Both the position numbers and the translations under genes were made by a program. The notes beneath the pieces were generated by a model. That model worked only from the letters and a program-made list of their open reading frames with translations. It made no database searches and had not been told where the DNA came from. Positions 26,420 through 34,841 of a stretch of DNA of 64,000 nucleotides are shown here, piece by piece. Origin of the DNA: Cryobacterium cheniae (GTDB taxonomy: Bacteria; Actinomycetota; Actinomycetes; Actinomycetales; Microbacteriaceae). Each line of letters opens with the position of its first letter. Position 1 is the stretch's first letter. The stretch lies in NCBI RefSeq assembly GCF_004403395.1, contig NZ_SOGN01000035.1:62001-126000 (forward strand), read 5' to 3'.

Positions 26420-27358
26420 ATGGTCAGAAGGACCAAGCCGATTATTTCCGAGACGGGCGGCACGCCGAGGGGCGGCCAGCTGCCCACCGGGATCGTCACG
26501 GGCTTCGACCGCGTGATGGCGATCCATCGTCCTGCCGTACTCGCGCATATCCGGTCCGTGCGTCGCCGTTCGCCGCAGGCGTCACCCATGGAGATCATCC
26601 AAATCCTCGAGCGGCGCTACCTCGCCGCCGTCACCACCGGGGGTGCGGCGGTCGGCGCGACGGCGGTCATCCCGGGAGTCGGTACCGGAGTCACCCTGGC
26701 CATCTCCGGTGTGGAGACGGCAGGCTTCCTCGAGGCCACCGCCCTGTTCACGCAGTCGGTGAGCGAGGTGCACGGCATAGCGGTCGAGGACCCCGAGCGG
26801 GCACGCGCTCTCGTGATGACGATGATGCTCGGCCGTGAAGGATCGGATCTGGTGCGCCAGCTGGCCGGCCAGGTCTCCGGCTCCGGCGTCCCGCGCACCG
26901 CTTACTGGGGCGAACTCGTCACGACCAGCCTCCCCCGGGCGATCATGGGCCCGCTGACCGACCGGCTGAAGAGCAGCTTCATCCGGCAGTTCGTCGCGAA
27001 AGGCGGCGCCAGCTTCATCGGCAAGGCTCTGCCGTTCGGCGTGGGCGCCATCATCGGCGGTGCCGGCAACCACATCCTGGGCACGCGGGTCGTGCACTCA
27101 TCGAGGCTCGCGTTCGGCCCTCCCCCGGTCGGTTTCCGCGAGGAGCTGGACCCGCAGGTGCGGATCGTCGATCGGGAATCGCCGGCCCGCCGCATCCCCG
27201 GGCTCACCCGGTTGTCCCTGACCGCTCTGTCCGGCCGGTTGTCCCCACGGCGACGGATGCAGGCCGCGCCCGGTCCAGAGGAACCGGCGGTCGATCCCGC
27301 GGGCGGCCCCGTCCTCGACACCGACCCCGTCCCCGGTGCCGGTCCCGGCGGCGTGTAG
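26420..27358 (+). CDS. Hypothetical glycine-rich membrane-associated protein
   Basis: I do not recognise this 312-residue protein with certainty. After a basic N-terminus ('RSVRRRSPQASPMEIIQILE') there is a Gly/Ala-rich region ('VTTGGAAVGATAVIPGVGTG') and a second one ('IGKALPFGVGAIIGGAGNH'), which recall the EcsC family but are too short to count as proof. The C-terminal 80 residues are Pro/Arg-rich and probably disordered. GAGGG precedes the ATG at 26420. It sits in the middle of a wall-polymer locus beside an XRE regulator. Confidence 0.75.
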   Translation: MVRRTKPIISETGGTPRGGQLPTGIVTGFDRVMAIHRPAVLAHIRSVRRRSPQASPMEIIQILERRYLAAVTTGGAAVGATAVIPGVGTGVTLAISGVETAGFLEATALFTQSVSEVHGIAVEDPERARALVMTMMLGREGSDLVRQLAGQVSGSGVPRTAYWGELVTTSLPRAIMGPLTDRLKSSFIRQFVAKGGASFIGKALPFGVGAIIGGAGNHILGTRVVHSSRLAFGPPPVGFREELDPQVRIVDRESPARRIPGLTRLSLTALSGRLSPRRRMQAAPGPEEPAVDPAGGPVLDTDPVPGAGPGGV

Positions 27359-27369
27359 AGACCCGCAGG

Positions 27370-28671
27370 CTAAAGCTTCTCGACGTCCGTGACCTCGTCC
27401 GTCGCGGCGTCGATGGTCGGTTCCGCCACTTCCAGGCGCACGGCCTGCGGGTGTGAGGCGTCGACGCGCTCCCATTCGTCCATCAGGTGCACCACTGCGG
27501 CGTGGAAACGCTCCGTGGCGACCCCGGCTCCGGTGTCGCCGAAGTAGCGCTCGACCCAGACCTTGAGCCGGTCCTGGGCCTCGCTGTCATCGGTGAGGTC
27601 GTCGAGCACGTCGAGGATGTTCCCGGCCCGGTCGACGTGCAGCCATTCGCAGTCGGACAGGTAGCCACTCAAGTCGATCTGAGCGTCGGGGTCGACGGGG
27701 CGTGTCACCATCAGGGCCTTCCCCGAGGCCAGGCGGTCGTAGACCATCGCGGAGATGTCGACGATCGCGACATCCGCTGCCGACAGCTGCCAGCCCAACT
27801 CGGGGCTGGCGTCATAGATGTGCCGGGCGGAGGGATCCCGCCCATTCGCCGTCGCGATGGCCGCGATGATGGCCTTGTTCGCCGCGCCGTACTCACTGCT
27901 CACCACGCCGCTGCGGGGGTGCGGGCGGTAGATCACCCGGTGCCGTCCCGAGCAAAGCAGTGCCGTCACGAGGGCGACGCCGTGGGTCGCGATGGAGCCG
28001 TAGGCGGCGGCCGGCCGGTCGCCCTCCCAGGTCGGAGCGTAGAGGATGACCTGGCGCTCGTCCGGGGTGAACGGGGTCGTCCCGGAATAGTAGTCGGCCT
28101 GGGGGCGACCGATCTTGATGGCGCGCTTGTCGAAGTCGTAGTCCCAGAGCACCTTGTCGAGGCGGGCGAGCGCGGCATCGCCGGCGACGAGGGCGTAGTC
28201 GTAGGCCTTGATCTGGTTCGTGACCATGTACATTTTGTCGCTCTCACCGTGGTTGATGAAAACATGCCAGCGGCGCCCGTAGCGCATCATCTGGAAGTTG
28301 CGGCTGTTCTGGTTCACGTAGAACACGATCCGGATGTCCTGCTCGGCCAGCACGCGTTCCAGGTCGACGATCCGGCGCACGTAGGCGACCGGGATCGGCG
28401 ATTCGTCGATCAACGGCAGTGCACCTGCCCCGCTTCGGCTCAGCACGAGGACGGGCCAGGTCTCGGCGAGTTTCGCGAGCGGCTTGTACCACTGCCGCAT
28501 CTGGTAGAGATTGACGCCGCTGTCGGCGAAGTAGACCGCGATCTTGAAGTGCTGGCGGGGCAGCGCTTCCCGTGTGGCCAGCCGCCCGTTCAGCAGGCGC
28601 TGAGCCTTGCGCGACGCCGTGACGTCTCTGACCAGCTTGAGTCCAAGCCTGACGTCCCGTTGAATACTCAC
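27370..28671 (-). CDS. CDP-glycerol glycerophosphotransferase family protein (TagB/TagF type)
   Basis: A 433-residue protein of the GT-B-like teichoic acid polymerase family, which transfers glycerol-phosphate (or ribitol-phosphate) from CDP-alcohol. Family marks are 'NQNSRNFQMMRYGRRWHVFI' leading to 'INHGESDKMY' with the catalytic-type His-Gly, 'VILYAPTWEGD', 'HRVIYRPHPRSGVVSSEYG' and 'LSAADVAIVDISAMVYDRLA' with a conserved Ser in the nucleotide site. The polymer built is unknown. Last gene of the minus-strand operon; convergent with the hypothetical + gene. Confidence 0.88.
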   Translation of the reverse strand: MSIQRDVRLGLKLVRDVTASRKAQRLLNGRLATREALPRQHFKIAVYFADSGVNLYQMRQWYKPLAKLAETWPVLVLSRSGAGALPLIDESPIPVAYVRRIVDLERVLAEQDIRIVFYVNQNSRNFQMMRYGRRWHVFINHGESDKMYMVTNQIKAYDYALVAGDAALARLDKVLWDYDFDKRAIKIGRPQADYYSGTTPFTPDERQVILYAPTWEGDRPAAAYGSIATHGVALVTALLCSGRHRVIYRPHPRSGVVSSEYGAANKAIIAAIATANGRDPSARHIYDASPELGWQLSAADVAIVDISAMVYDRLASGKALMVTRPVDPDAQIDLSGYLSDCEWLHVDRAGNILDVLDDLTDDSEAQDRLKVWVERYFGDTGAGVATERFHAAVVHLMDEWERVDASHPQAVRLEVAEPTIDAATDEVTDVEKL

Positions 28672-28744
28672 GCTTCCAGAGTACCGACGATGCCGCTCGA
28701 CCGAGCGCCCCTGACCCCCCGAAGGGGTCGTGACGCCGGAATCG

Positions 28745-29644
28745 TCAGACGATGGGCGGCCGGCCGGCCAGCGTCATCCGCCACACCGTGTGGGCTTTGA
28801 GGGGACGCCGCTCCCCGGGGTCGGTGGTCCATCCCTCGCGGAACCCGGCGAGCCAGGCCCGCAGCGCGCCCGGATTGCGGGCCCAGCGCAGCAGCTGGAT
28901 CAGGAGCCAGGACCCGGTGTACACGGGCACGAGCAGGGCCGGGAGATTGCGGCGGGCCAGCCACACCCGGTTGCGTGCGTTCAGGCGGTAGTAGTCGGCG
29001 TGCCGGGTGGGCGCGATCACCGGATGATTCGCTTCCAGCTCCCCCGCGTACCAGGCGCGCAGGCCGAGGTCCCACACGCGCCAGGCCAGCTCGATGCCCT
29101 CATGGGCGTAGAAGAACGGCTCGGCCCAGCCCCCGGTGGCGTCGAACGCGGCACGGGGCAGCAGCACGGCGCCCTCCCAGACCGAGAAGACGTTGCTGGA
29201 ATGGGTGGCCGCGCCCTTGCGGATGCGCGGGATCCAGCGCCGGGGAGACGCGATCCCGGCCGGGTCGACCACCCGGGGCTGCAGTAAGCCGATAGTCGGA
29301 TCCGCCCGCAGCACGGCGATGGCCTCACGCAGAAAAAGCGGGTCCGGAATGCTGGCGTCATCGTCGAGGAAGAAGAGGAAGTCGCCGACGACGCGGGAGA
29401 CCCCGCGGTTGCGCCCCGCCGGAATGCCCAGGTTCTCGGGCAGGCCGAGCGTCTTCACCTCGGCCGGCAACCCCGTCGGCTGCCAGCCGTTGCCCACGCA
29501 CACGATGTCCAGGCGCACGTCCTGCTGGGCCAGCAGGCTGCGGATGCCGCGGGCCAGGTCGTCGGGACGGGTGCCCTGGGTGAGCAGCACCACCCCCACG
29601 GTCGGCAGGGCGAGGCTGACCGGTGACGCGTCAGGACCGGACAC
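28745..29644 (-). CDS. Family 2 glycosyltransferase
   Basis: A 299-residue GT-A enzyme. 'PTVGVVLLTQGTRPDDLARG' is the nucleotide-binding start, 'NLGIPAGRNRGV' precedes the DxD-type metal site 'DFLFFLDDDASI', and 'AHEGIELAWRVWDLG' is the acceptor-side ED motif (here HEGIELA). The C-terminal hydrophobic run 'LPALLVPVYTGSWLLIQLLR' is a membrane-associating segment. Starts at GTG 29644 and overlaps the CDP-alcohol transferase gene by 14 bp. Probably adds a sugar to the wall polymer or its lipid carrier. Confidence 0.9.
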   Translation of the reverse strand: MSGPDASPVSLALPTVGVVLLTQGTRPDDLARGIRSLLAQQDVRLDIVCVGNGWQPTGLPAEVKTLGLPENLGIPAGRNRGVSRVVGDFLFFLDDDASIPDPLFLREAIAVLRADPTIGLLQPRVVDPAGIASPRRWIPRIRKGAATHSSNVFSVWEGAVLLPRAAFDATGGWAEPFFYAHEGIELAWRVWDLGLRAWYAGELEANHPVIAPTRHADYYRLNARNRVWLARRNLPALLVPVYTGSWLLIQLLRWARNPGALRAWLAGFREGWTTDPGERRPLKAHTVWRMTLAGRPPIV

Positions 29645-30443
29645 GTTTGGAAGCCATGATGGCCACGAAGTGGCCGACCAGTGAGAGGAACGCCAGCGGG
29701 ACGAGCGCGACCAGCACGAACCGGTCGACCGTCGGCTCGCCGAGGAAGCTGCCGAGGATCGCGGCGACGAAGATCAGCATGGTCAGTTCGACCGAGTGGT
29801 AGAGCCGGTGGAACGGGAGGAAGCGCGCCAGACGGCGGGCACGGGCGATGAGGCTCGACGTCGGGGTCTGCTCGTGCTTGCGGTCGGCGAGCTTGGTCAT
29901 GCCCGCGTTCGCTCGGGCAACGTGCACCATGTCGTTGAGTGCCTTGTTCAGCACGATGATCAGGGCGAGCAGGAGTGCGAGCGTGGTCCACAGGAAGTCG
30001 GCCGGGGCCTCGAACGGGTAGAAGGCGCACCGGATGCCGAACGCGATCGGGATGAGTGCTTCGGTCGTGTAGTGCCCGACCTTGTCGAGGAACACGCCGG
30101 CCGGCGAAGACTGCCGGCGCCAGCGGGCGACCTCGCCGTCGGAGCAGTCGACCAGCATCTGCAGCTGCCCGAGCAGGAGGGCGAGCAGAGCGCCCCAGAT
30201 GCCGGGAATGAGCAGCGCGGCCGCCGTGGACCAGCCGACCAGGATCATCAGGCCGGTGACGCCGTTCGCCGAGATGCGGGTCTTCAGCAGCATCCAGGTC
30301 AGGTACGGGGAGATGTCGCGCAGGTACAGGGACGCCGTCCAGTGCTCGGCGTTCGCGCGCAGCCGCACTTCCGGCGGCTGCGCCACCCGGCGCAGCTCGT
30401 CGATTGAGGAGGGTCGAGTCGCCGCGGGATTCGCTGACGTCAT
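29631..30443 (-). CDS. CDP-alcohol phosphotransferase with a variant catalytic motif
   Basis: A 270-residue integral membrane enzyme of the CDP-alcohol phosphatidyltransferase family. The signature should read D-x2-DG-x2-AR-x8-G-x3-D-x3-D. Here it is 'DCSDGEVARWRR' followed by 'SSPAGVFLDKVGHYTTE': the first three acids are present but the last Asp is His. The start, ATG 30443, overlaps the upstream GT gene by 4 bp. With the nucleotidyltransferase at 23.8 kb it could transfer a CDP-activated alcohol to an alcohol or lipid in a wall-polymer pathway, like di-inositol-phosphate synthases; the exact acceptor is unknown. Confidence 0.82.
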   Translation of the reverse strand: MTSANPAATRPSSIDELRRVAQPPEVRLRANAEHWTASLYLRDISPYLTWMLLKTRISANGVTGLMILVGWSTAAALLIPGIWGALLALLLGQLQMLVDCSDGEVARWRRQSSPAGVFLDKVGHYTTEALIPIAFGIRCAFYPFEAPADFLWTTLALLLALIIVLNKALNDMVHVARANAGMTKLADRKHEQTPTSSLIARARRLARFLPFHRLYHSVELTMLIFVAAILGSFLGEPTVDRFVLVALVPLAFLSLVGHFVAIMASKRVRS

Positions 30444-31501
30444 TGGTGCCTTCCGGTATGGGCCGAGATGTTGGTGGTGAGTTTCAGATACCCGAGCAGG
30501 AAGCCGATCCCCCAGCAGAAGTGGATGCAGGGCAAGACTACGAGAAACCACAGCCCGGCACGAAACCCGTCCGGCCGGGTGACCAGGGCCGTGGCCATGG
30601 CGACGAGGAGCAGGTAGCCGGCGGGAATCAGGAATCCGAGCAGCAGCCACGGCGTCGCCCCGGTGACCAGCTGCACCAGGCCGGCCAGACCGAGCAGGGT
30701 TCCGAGCAGGACGCCCAGCACCATGACGGGTGGGGCGAAGTAACGGATGCCGTTGTCCTCGGGATAGCGGCGGGCCAGTTCCCCCCGCCAGAGTCCGGTG
30801 GACACCATCTGCCGGGCCAGTCGGGCCAGGCTCGGTCGCGGCCGGTAGACCACCCGGAGCCGGGGCGTGAACCAGACGGTGCCACCCTGGTCGCGCAGGC
30901 GGCGGTTGAGTTCCCAGTCCTGGCCGCGCTTGATGCCCTCGTCGAAGAGGCCGACGCGCACGATGCTCTCCATTCGGAAACAGCCCAGGTAGACGGTTTC
31001 CGCCGAACCCTCCGGGCCTCCGATGTGCAGGGGCGTGCCGCCGAGACCGATCTTCGTTCCGTAGGCGCGGGCGACGGCCTTCTGGAAAGGGCTCTCGCCT
31101 TGGGCATCCATGACACCGCCGACATTGTCGGCACCGGTGCGCTCGAGGGCTTCCACCGCGATTCGGGCGTAGTCGATCGGCAGCACCGAGTGGGCGTCGA
31201 CGCGGATGACGACCGGGTATTGCGAGGCGCGGATAGCGGTGTTGAGGCCTGCCGGAGTGGAGCCGATCTCATTCGCGACGACGCGGATGCGCGGATCGAC
31301 CGCGGCCATCTCTTCGACGAGTTCGGTCGTGCCGTCGATACTCGGCCCGAGGGCCAGGGTGACTTCGAAGGGCCCCTCGTAGTCCTGGCGGAGCAGGCTG
31401 GTCACCGCGGCGCGCACATGTGTCACGTCGTTCAGCACCGGCATCACGTAGGAAACCCCGAGCAGGGATGTGTCTCCGGAAGAGGAATCCTGGCTGGTCA
31501 T
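30440..31501 (-). CDS. Family 2 glycosyltransferase with membrane C-terminus (ExoA-like)
   Basis: A 353-residue GT-A enzyme. 'GVSYVMPVLNDVTHVRAAV' starts the domain, the metal site is 'VVIRVDAHSVLPIDYARIAV' (DAH instead of DxD, as in ExoA-type succinoglycan transferases), and 'GIKRGQDWELNRRLRDQGG' carries the QDxELN base motif. About three hydrophobic helices follow near residues 250-335. First gene of the minus-strand half of the wall-polymer locus; its stop overlaps the next ATG by 4 bp. Confidence 0.9.
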   Translation of the reverse strand: MTSQDSSSGDTSLLGVSYVMPVLNDVTHVRAAVTSLLRQDYEGPFEVTLALGPSIDGTTELVEEMAAVDPRIRVVANEIGSTPAGLNTAIRASQYPVVIRVDAHSVLPIDYARIAVEALERTGADNVGGVMDAQGESPFQKAVARAYGTKIGLGGTPLHIGGPEGSAETVYLGCFRMESIVRVGLFDEGIKRGQDWELNRRLRDQGGTVWFTPRLRVVYRPRPSLARLARQMVSTGLWRGELARRYPEDNGIRYFAPPVMVLGVLLGTLLGLAGLVQLVTGATPWLLLGFLIPAGYLLLVAMATALVTRPDGFRAGLWFLVVLPCIHFCWGIGFLLGYLKLTTNISAHTGRHQ

Positions 31502-31572
31502 AGTTCCATTCTTCTGGAGGGAGGTTAGAGCCTACCAGCCGCGTCTTTCCGGCCAGTCTCGGGCCGGAATAC

Positions 31573-31613
31573 GACGACTGCGCCGCCGGTGGATCACCGG
31601 CGGCGCAGTCGTC
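31573..31613. terminator. Bidirectional intrinsic terminator
   Basis: A perfect 18-bp stem (GACGACTGCGCCGCCGGT and its complement) closes a 5-base loop, with TTTCT on the + side. It lies between htrA, which ends at 31637 on the minus strand, and the first gene of the next minus-strand operon, so it most likely ends htrA transcription. Confidence 0.8.
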
Positions 31614-31636
31614 TTTCTGCAAGAAGGATCGAGTGG

Positions 31637-33244
31637 TCAGCTGGAGAGTTCGCCGACCGTGACGGACACCGTGACCGATTTGCCGTCGCGCACATAGGTG
31701 ACGTCGGCGGTTTCGCCCGCAGCGAGAGCGCGCACCTGGGCGGTCAGGTCGTTGGCGTCGGTGATGGGCAGTTCGTTCAGGTTGGTGACGATGTCGCCTT
31801 CCCGGAGGCCGGCCTTCTCCGCCGCGCCGCCCGGGGACACCTCGCTGATCAGGGCGCCGACGGTGGTGCTCTCCGGGCTGCCGGCCGCGCTGGTGACGCT
31901 CGCTCCGAGCAGACCGTGGCTGGCCGTGCCGGTGGCGATCAGTTCGTCGGAAATGCGCTTGGCCAGGTTCGACGGGATGGAGAAGCCGACGCCGATGCTG
32001 CCGGCCGCCGCCGACTCGCCGCCCGCGCTGGCGATGGCGACGTTGATGCCGATCAGCTCGCCCTTGGAATTGAGCAGGGCTCCGCCGGAGTTGCCGGGGT
32101 TGATCGCGGCATCCGTCTGGATGACCGAGAGCGAGATGCTTCCGGTGGACGGCGCTTGAGGCTGGCCGCCGTTCTGATCGGGCAGGTCGAAGAAGAACGG
32201 ACTCTGGTCTTCCTCGGGTGCGGAGTTGTCGGGCGTCGACGGTGCGGCCGAGGAGGCGATGGAGATACTGCGGTTCAGGGCGCTCACGATGCCGTCGGTG
32301 ACACTGCCGGAGAGACCGAGCGGCGCGCCGATCGCGATGGTCGTGTCACCGACGTTGAGCTTGCCGGAATCCGCCCACTTGATCGGCGTCAGGTCGCTCG
32401 CCCCCTCGAGCTTGATCACGGCGAGGTCGGAGATCGGGTCGGTGCCGACGATGGTGGCCGCGTACAGCTTTCCGTCGCTGGCAGTGACCTGGATGGTGGC
32501 GTCTGCAGCGGCGCCGTCGAGGGTGACGACGTGCGTGTTCGTGAGAATGTAGCCGTCATCGGTCAGGACGACGCCGGAACCGGTTCCGCCGGAACTGCCG
32601 TCGGAGGCGGCAATGGTGACGACGCTGGGCGTGGCCTTTGCGGCGACAGCGGTGATCTGGTTGACGCTGTCGGTGTTGTTGACGACGACCGTGCTGGGGC
32701 CCTCGGCCTGGCTGGCCGGGATGCCCGCGGTCTGGTTGGTGAGCACGAACGCCGAGACACCGGCGCCGGATGCTCCGCCGACGAGAGCGCCGATGGCCAG
32801 CGCCGCGATCAGTGCGACATTGCCCGAGCGGCGGGGAGCCTTGCGGGGGCCGCCGAGCTGGTCGGTGGCGTCACCGTTCTGCTGGGCGTAGGACTGCGGC
32901 TGGGGGTTCGGCGCGTAGGGATTCGAGGTGGGGCCTCCTGCGACCGGCCGGCCGAAGGCATCCGTGGCGTAAGCGAGCGTGGGCTGGGCAGCGGTGGGAT
33001 GGGCAGCGGTGGGCCGGTCGGGTGCCGGCTGGGCGGCGGCGGACTGAACCGGCGCCTGCTGCTCGGAGGCGGTGAGCGTCTCGGGAATGACGTCGGTCGG
33101 CTGCTCATCGCCGGGGGTTCTCGGGGAAGGATTCACCGCCGCAGGCTGCGCCGGTGCCGACGCCTCGCCGGCCGCATTCACTTCGAATGGGACTGCGTTG
33201 TCGGGATCGGGAGTGGTGCCGGGTACCTGCGGGTTGTCGGTCAT
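31637..33244 (-). CDS. HtrA/DegP-like serine protease with PDZ domain
   Basis: A 535-residue membrane-anchored protease. Residues 1-140 are Pro/Ala/Gln-rich cytoplasm, one transmembrane helix follows ('GNVALIAALAIGALVGGASG'), then a trypsin-like domain with His in 'ILTNTHVVTL', Asp in 'PISDLAVIKLEG' and Ser in 'NPGNSGGALLNSKG', and a C-terminal PDZ domain ('AGLREGDIVTNLNELPI'). It would act outside the membrane on misfolded or signalling proteins. ATG 33244. This belongs to the PepD/HtrA group of actinobacteria. Confidence 0.95.
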   Translation of the reverse strand: MTDNPQVPGTTPDPDNAVPFEVNAAGEASAPAQPAAVNPSPRTPGDEQPTDVIPETLTASEQQAPVQSAAAQPAPDRPTAAHPTAAQPTLAYATDAFGRPVAGGPTSNPYAPNPQPQSYAQQNGDATDQLGGPRKAPRRSGNVALIAALAIGALVGGASGAGVSAFVLTNQTAGIPASQAEGPSTVVVNNTDSVNQITAVAAKATPSVVTIAASDGSSGGTGSGVVLTDDGYILTNTHVVTLDGAAADATIQVTASDGKLYAATIVGTDPISDLAVIKLEGASDLTPIKWADSGKLNVGDTTIAIGAPLGLSGSVTDGIVSALNRSISIASSAAPSTPDNSAPEEDQSPFFFDLPDQNGGQPQAPSTGSISLSVIQTDAAINPGNSGGALLNSKGELIGINVAIASAGGESAAAGSIGVGFSIPSNLAKRISDELIATGTASHGLLGASVTSAAGSPESTTVGALISEVSPGGAAEKAGLREGDIVTNLNELPITDANDLTAQVRALAAGETADVTYVRDGKSVTVSVTVGELSS

Positions 33245-33363
33245 GATGTGCTCCTTCCAAGCAAGTCCACCTTGACTCCTGAACCTGAACGAATGATATG
33301 TGCAAGCTGGGAGCATTCGATGACGACGCAGTGACTTGTTCGCGACCGGGTCGACCCCCTCAT

Positions 33364-34215
33364 TCAGCAGCCCGGACCTGAGGGATTCACCGTGCACTCC
33401 CGGTTGACGAGCACCGTCTGGGCATCTCCCACGATCACCCCGAGCGGGCCGGCCGAAACCGCCAGAGTACCCTCGACCGCACGCCAGGCAAGGCCCGCGA
33501 ATCGGTACTCGGCCGAGTACACCACCGCGACGACGACAACGTAGCTCCCCGGTACGACGAACGCGTGGCTGGTCGCGGTGTCCGAGAATTCCGGCAAGCC
33601 CAGTGCCGCCCAGGTGGCACCGCCCGAGCTCGTACTCGCCTGAGCGCCGTCGCCGTAGGTCCAGCGGTAGCCGACCGGGGTGAAACGCACCTCCGCCGGA
33701 TAGCCCAGCAGCGTACCCGTGCGGGTGTGCACGGATGCCGACGCGATGAAGTTGGCGGGCAACCCCGCCACGCTCCAGCCCTGCGGTTCCATCGTCTGAG
33801 ACGGCGCGGCGGGCTGGAAGTTGATCAGGTCGCCGACCCGCACCACCAGGTTCGGATCGCACGGCGATCCCGGGATGCAGTTCACGGTGAAGCCGTCACG
33901 CACGAACACCAGCGGATCGACAACGGGAGATGCACCAGGCTGCCCGGTACCGCCGCTGCCGCTGCCGGACCCACCCGCCCCGGATTCCGCTCCGCCACCG
34001 GTCCCGTTTCCGGAGCCCTGTCCCCCGCCGCCGGTCTCGTACCCCGCCGAAAGGTCCACCCCTCCGTTGTTGATGTTGCCTGTCACAACTGGGCAGAGAC
34101 CAGCGACGGCCAGTTGGTATGGGCAATCTTGACCTTCGGCCGCTGCGGACACAACCGAGGTCAGGGAGAGAATTGAGAACATCATCGCTGCTAGCAGAAG
34201 TCTGATCCGGCCCAT
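33364..34215 (-). CDS. Secreted protein with a PKD-like domain
   Basis: A 283-residue exported protein. The signal peptide is 'MGRIRLLLAAMMFSILSLTS' with cleavage likely after 'VVSAAA'. A Gly/Ser-rich linker (about residues 60-95) leads to a beta-rich domain; 'VGYRWTYGDGAQASTSSGG' resembles the PKD core WxFGDG. Four or more cysteines ('VNCIPGSPC' and the C-terminal 'RECTVNPSGPGC') suggest disulfides. Function unknown; it overlaps the start of the upstream lipoprotein gene's coding end by 25 bp, so the two are likely translated together. Confidence 0.8.
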   Translation of the reverse strand: MGRIRLLLAAMMFSILSLTSVVSAAAEGQDCPYQLAVAGLCPVVTGNINNGGVDLSAGYETGGGGQGSGNGTGGGAESGAGGSGSGSGGTGQPGASPVVDPLVFVRDGFTVNCIPGSPCDPNLVVRVGDLINFQPAAPSQTMEPQGWSVAGLPANFIASASVHTRTGTLLGYPAEVRFTPVGYRWTYGDGAQASTSSGGATWAALGLPEFSDTATSHAFVVPGSYVVVVAVVYSAEYRFAGLAWRAVEGTLAVSAGPLGVIVGDAQTVLVNRECTVNPSGPGC

Positions 34216-34763
34216 ACCCGCGACTCCGTCATCTGAAGATGATCATTGCTTTGGTCAGTTCCGACGAAAGCCACTTCCAACGGCATCCGAAGTGGGCGGT
34301 CGGGTTGAGATACCGAAACACCGAAAGAATCGACGATGTCGCTATTTGTCACATCAAGACACACGTAGACCCGAATTTCCCATCTTCTTTTCTCATTTAT
34401 TTCCGCAGATTGGATGGCCATCGAGTCAAAGGAGGTGGAACCGATTTGCTTCCAGCCCTTCTCATCGAATGATGCCGCAACGGATAGATCTTGCTCGTGA
34501 GCCTCTCCGGAGCTCAGGGCGAGAAACTGATCCCGTGATGGGGTCCCGGCTCCCTCTTCTGCATCGCCGGCAGCTAGGTAGGCCGCATAGGCCTCCGTGG
34601 CCGCGGCGAGGGCCTGCTCGTCGGAGGCGAAGACGGGGGCATCCGTCGGCGCCGTCGTCTCGGACGCGCGGGGAGCCGGTTCGGGCGCGCATCCCGTCAG
34701 CGACAGCGCGCCGAGCAGCAGCAGCGTGCCCAGAACGAGGAGGTCGCGCTTCACGGTCCGCAT
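34191..34763 (-). CDS. Lipoprotein of unknown function, partner of the PKD-like gene
   Basis: A 190-residue lipoprotein: signal helix 'LLVLGTLLLLGALSLTGC' with lipobox LTGC, then a disordered Pro/Thr stretch and a domain beginning 'ASDEQALAAATEAYAAYLAA' ending 'ESRVWAGSDFC'. I recall similar lipoproteins paired with PKD-like exported proteins in Microbacteriaceae, function unknown. The DNA encoding the C-terminal half (roughly 34321-34500) is much poorer in GC (about 43-52 percent by hand count) than the N-terminal half. Confidence 0.8.
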   Translation of the reverse strand: MRTVKRDLLVLGTLLLLGALSLTGCAPEPAPRASETTAPTDAPVFASDEQALAAATEAYAAYLAAGDAEEGAGTPSRDQFLALSSGEAHEQDLSVAASFDEKGWKQIGSTSFDSMAIQSAEINEKRRWEIRVYVCLDVTNSDIVDSFGVSVSQPDRPLRMPLEVAFVGTDQSNDHLQMTESRVWAGSDFC

Positions 34764-34841
34764 CCGGCCAACCTAGGGCATCCGGCGGAAGCGCGCTCGA
34801 ACTTTCCACATGTCGTAGTTTGGAGCCATGCAGGTGACACC

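Noticed and set aside
31573-31613. Third copy of the GCATAACTCC palindrome
   Set aside because: Different sequence, short loop and T-run: an ordinary terminator.
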